Part shown: positions 62,893 to 64,000 of the stretch, piece after piece
Position numbering within the stretch: the stretch's first letter is position 1
How the letters are laid out: the number at the start of each line of letters is the position of its first letter
Assembly: GCA_964545315.1 (NCBI GenBank)
Contig: CAZJGI010000003.1
Span: 1-64,000, forward strand
Direction: 5' to 3'
Length of the DNA: 64,000 bases
From: JAAYJR01 sp964545315
GTDB taxonomy: Bacteria > Bacteroidota > Bacteroidia > Bacteroidales > Prolixibacteraceae
Notes under the pieces: model-generated
Seen by the model: only the letters and a program-made list of their open reading frames with translations
Told to the model about the DNA's origin: nothing
Database searches by the model: none
Made by a program: the position numbers and the translations under genes

Positions 62893-63774
62893 ATGAATAA
62901 TTCCAGACGTTTGTTTGTAAAGAAATCATTTATTGGTATTGCAGGATTAACAATAGGAGGTATTGGAATGAGCTCACTTTCTTGCTCAGGGAAGCCTTCC
63001 ATGCAATTTGGGCTGGTTACGTATCAGTGGGGAAAAGACTGGGACCTCCCGACACTGGTTTCTAATTGTGAAAAAACAGGGCTTACAGCGGTTGAGTTAC
63101 GAACTGAGCATGCCCACGGAGTTGAAACAAGCCTGAGTCAGGCAGAAAGAAAAGAGGTGAAAAAACGATTTGCAGACAGTCAGGTTACCTGTGTTGGGTA
63201 TGGATCCAATTTTGAATATCATAGTCCTGACAAATCTAAACTACAATGGAATATCGACCAGTCAAAAGAGTATGTCAAGCTTTGCAAAGATATTGGAGCC
63301 ACCGGACTTAAAGTTAAACCCAATACATTACCTCCGGATGTGCCCAAAGAAAAAACGATTGCGCAGATTGCAGCATCGCTGAATGAGGTTGGCAAATTTG
63401 CCAAAGATTATGGACAGCTAATAAGAGTTGAAGCACATGGAAGATATACAGCAGAGCTTCCTAATATGAAGGCTATTTTTGATCAGGTAACTGAAGAAAA
63501 TGTGAAGATTTGCTGGAACAGTAATGTTGTTGACCTTAATCCCCCGGGAGTTGAAGGTAACTTTAATATGATAAAACAGTGGATAGGAGACACTGTTCAT
63601 GTAAGGGAATTGACTGCAGATGATTATCCATACCAGGTTCTTTTTAATATGTTGGCAGGAATAAACTTTAAGGGTTATATTCTGCTTGAGGCAAGCTCAA
63701 AACCTGAAGATACTATTGCTGCCCTTAAAGAACAGGTTAATGCTTTTAATGAATTGGTAGCCAATATTAAGTAG
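62893..63774 (+). CDS. exported xylose-isomerase-like TIM-barrel protein (Tat-type N-terminus)
   Basis: 293 residues. The N-terminus NNSRRLFVKKSFIGIAGLTIGGIG has twin arginines followed by a hydrophobic stretch, a probable Tat signal; a Cys (SSLSC) follows but the lipobox is weak. The rest is the sugar phosphate isomerase/epimerase barrel, starting FGLVTYQWGKDWDLPTL, with a TAVELRTEHAHGVE strand (first metal Glu area), VEAHGRYTAELP and a WNSNVVDLNPPG strand replacing the usual D-x-G-H. Substrate is unknown. It is the first of a plus-strand pair with the truncated sialidase-like gene and diverges from the DoxX-fusion gene. Confidence 0.88.
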   Translation: MNNSRRLFVKKSFIGIAGLTIGGIGMSSLSCSGKPSMQFGLVTYQWGKDWDLPTLVSNCEKTGLTAVELRTEHAHGVETSLSQAERKEVKKRFADSQVTCVGYGSNFEYHSPDKSKLQWNIDQSKEYVKLCKDIGATGLKVKPNTLPPDVPKEKTIAQIAASLNEVGKFAKDYGQLIRVEAHGRYTAELPNMKAIFDQVTEENVKICWNSNVVDLNPPGVEGNFNMIKQWIGDTVHVRELTADDYPYQVLFNMLAGINFKGYILLEASSKPEDTIAALKEQVNAFNELVANIK

Positions 63775-63823
63775 AATCAAGAATTAATTAAAAGATTACT
63801 GATTTAAATATTTTTAATGCGAT

Positions 63824-64000
63824 ATGAAAAATAAATTATCACTTATTATAGTACTGTTTTTTATTGCGGGACTGTCCGTAGCATCAGGAGAAGGCAGGGA
63901 AAAGGAATTCCCGGTTATTAAAATTTATGATACAAATGAGTACAGTGCGTTTACTGACCTGATCCGTTACAGGAATTCTTTTTACTGTTCATTTAGGGTA
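63824..64000 (+). CDS. sialidase-like secreted protein, N-terminal fragment (runs off window)
   Basis: 59 codons from the ATG at 63824 to the window end, with no stop. A signal peptide (about 1-21, VASG) is followed by KIYDTNEYSAFTDLIRYRN and SFYCSFRV. The AFTDL...R....WYC.FR pattern is the start of exo-sialidase/BNR-repeat proteins of Bacteroidota, but only one strand pair is visible, so family assignment is tentative. It follows the TIM-barrel gene by 49 bp, probably in the same transcript. Confidence 0.7.
   Translation, partial: MKNKLSLIIVLFFIAGLSVASGEGREKEFPVIKIYDTNEYSAFTDLIRYRNSFYCSFRV

Overview
The window comes from an AT-rich, probably anaerobic member of the Bacteroidota, most likely Bacteroidales/Marinilabiliales-like. 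The evidence is: several starts preceded by the Bacteroidota-type -7 element TAnnTTTG instead of a Shine-Dalgarno sequence, a fused single-chain PurL, a DUF5606 protein, a Rho with a long charged insertion, BatA-type and LysM/periplasmic-binding proteins, TPR/CHAT proteins, a PFOR for anaerobic pyruvate oxidation, and many secreted or outer-membrane proteins. Placement is inferred from gene content; no rRNA is present.

Layout. 1-10.4 kb: cut tRNA-Leu, a lipoprotein, purL, a small inverted-repeat element, a DJ-1 family protein, an ECF sigma factor, a TonB-dependent receptor, a DUF5606 protein and an OmpA protein with calcium-binding type-3 repeats. 10.5-12.4 kb: argS. 12.5-17.95 kb: an accessory locus with an ECF sigma factor, a membrane TPR protein with internal repeats, a convergent secreted TPR-CHAT (caspase-like) protein and a 50-residue double-glycine peptide gene. 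The sigma gene and the peptide gene share an identical 18-bp upstream sequence. 17.9-24.6 kb, minus strand: guaA, a C-terminal processing protease, pnuC and an NadR-type kinase (nicotinamide riboside salvage), a serine acetyltransferase and an RlmL-type methyltransferase. 24.8-33 kb: LysM x5/periplasmic-binding fusion, BatA-like protein, AddB-like nuclease, trmD. 33.4-45.4 kb: Hsp20, ribulokinase, purC/phoH, mazG, PFOR, AAA ATPase and rho.

46-64 kb is rich in secreted proteins: a double pectate-lyase-3 beta-helix protein; a secreted protein with 17 tandem copies of a 17-19-residue His/Lys/Tyr/Pro repeat, overlapping the gene of an unrecognised partner; a secreted TIM-barrel protein; an OmpA lipoprotein and an outer-membrane barrel; YccF; an FAD/Fe-S dehydrogenase; a GH2-like protein lacking the usual acid/base Glu; a DoxX-aldo/keto-reductase-like fusion; a second TIM-barrel protein; and the start of a sialidase-like protein. 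The last four look like a carbohydrate-processing neighbourhood.

The two strongest candidates for something undescribed are (1) the sigma / repeat-TPR / CHAT / double-Gly-peptide locus with its shared promoter-like motif, which reads as a self-contained signalling or proteolysis-controlled module, and (2) the 17-copy repeat protein with its translationally coupled partner. Orphan terminators and GC-rich islands at about 10.3, 33.3 and 45.6 kb are candidate structured RNAs.
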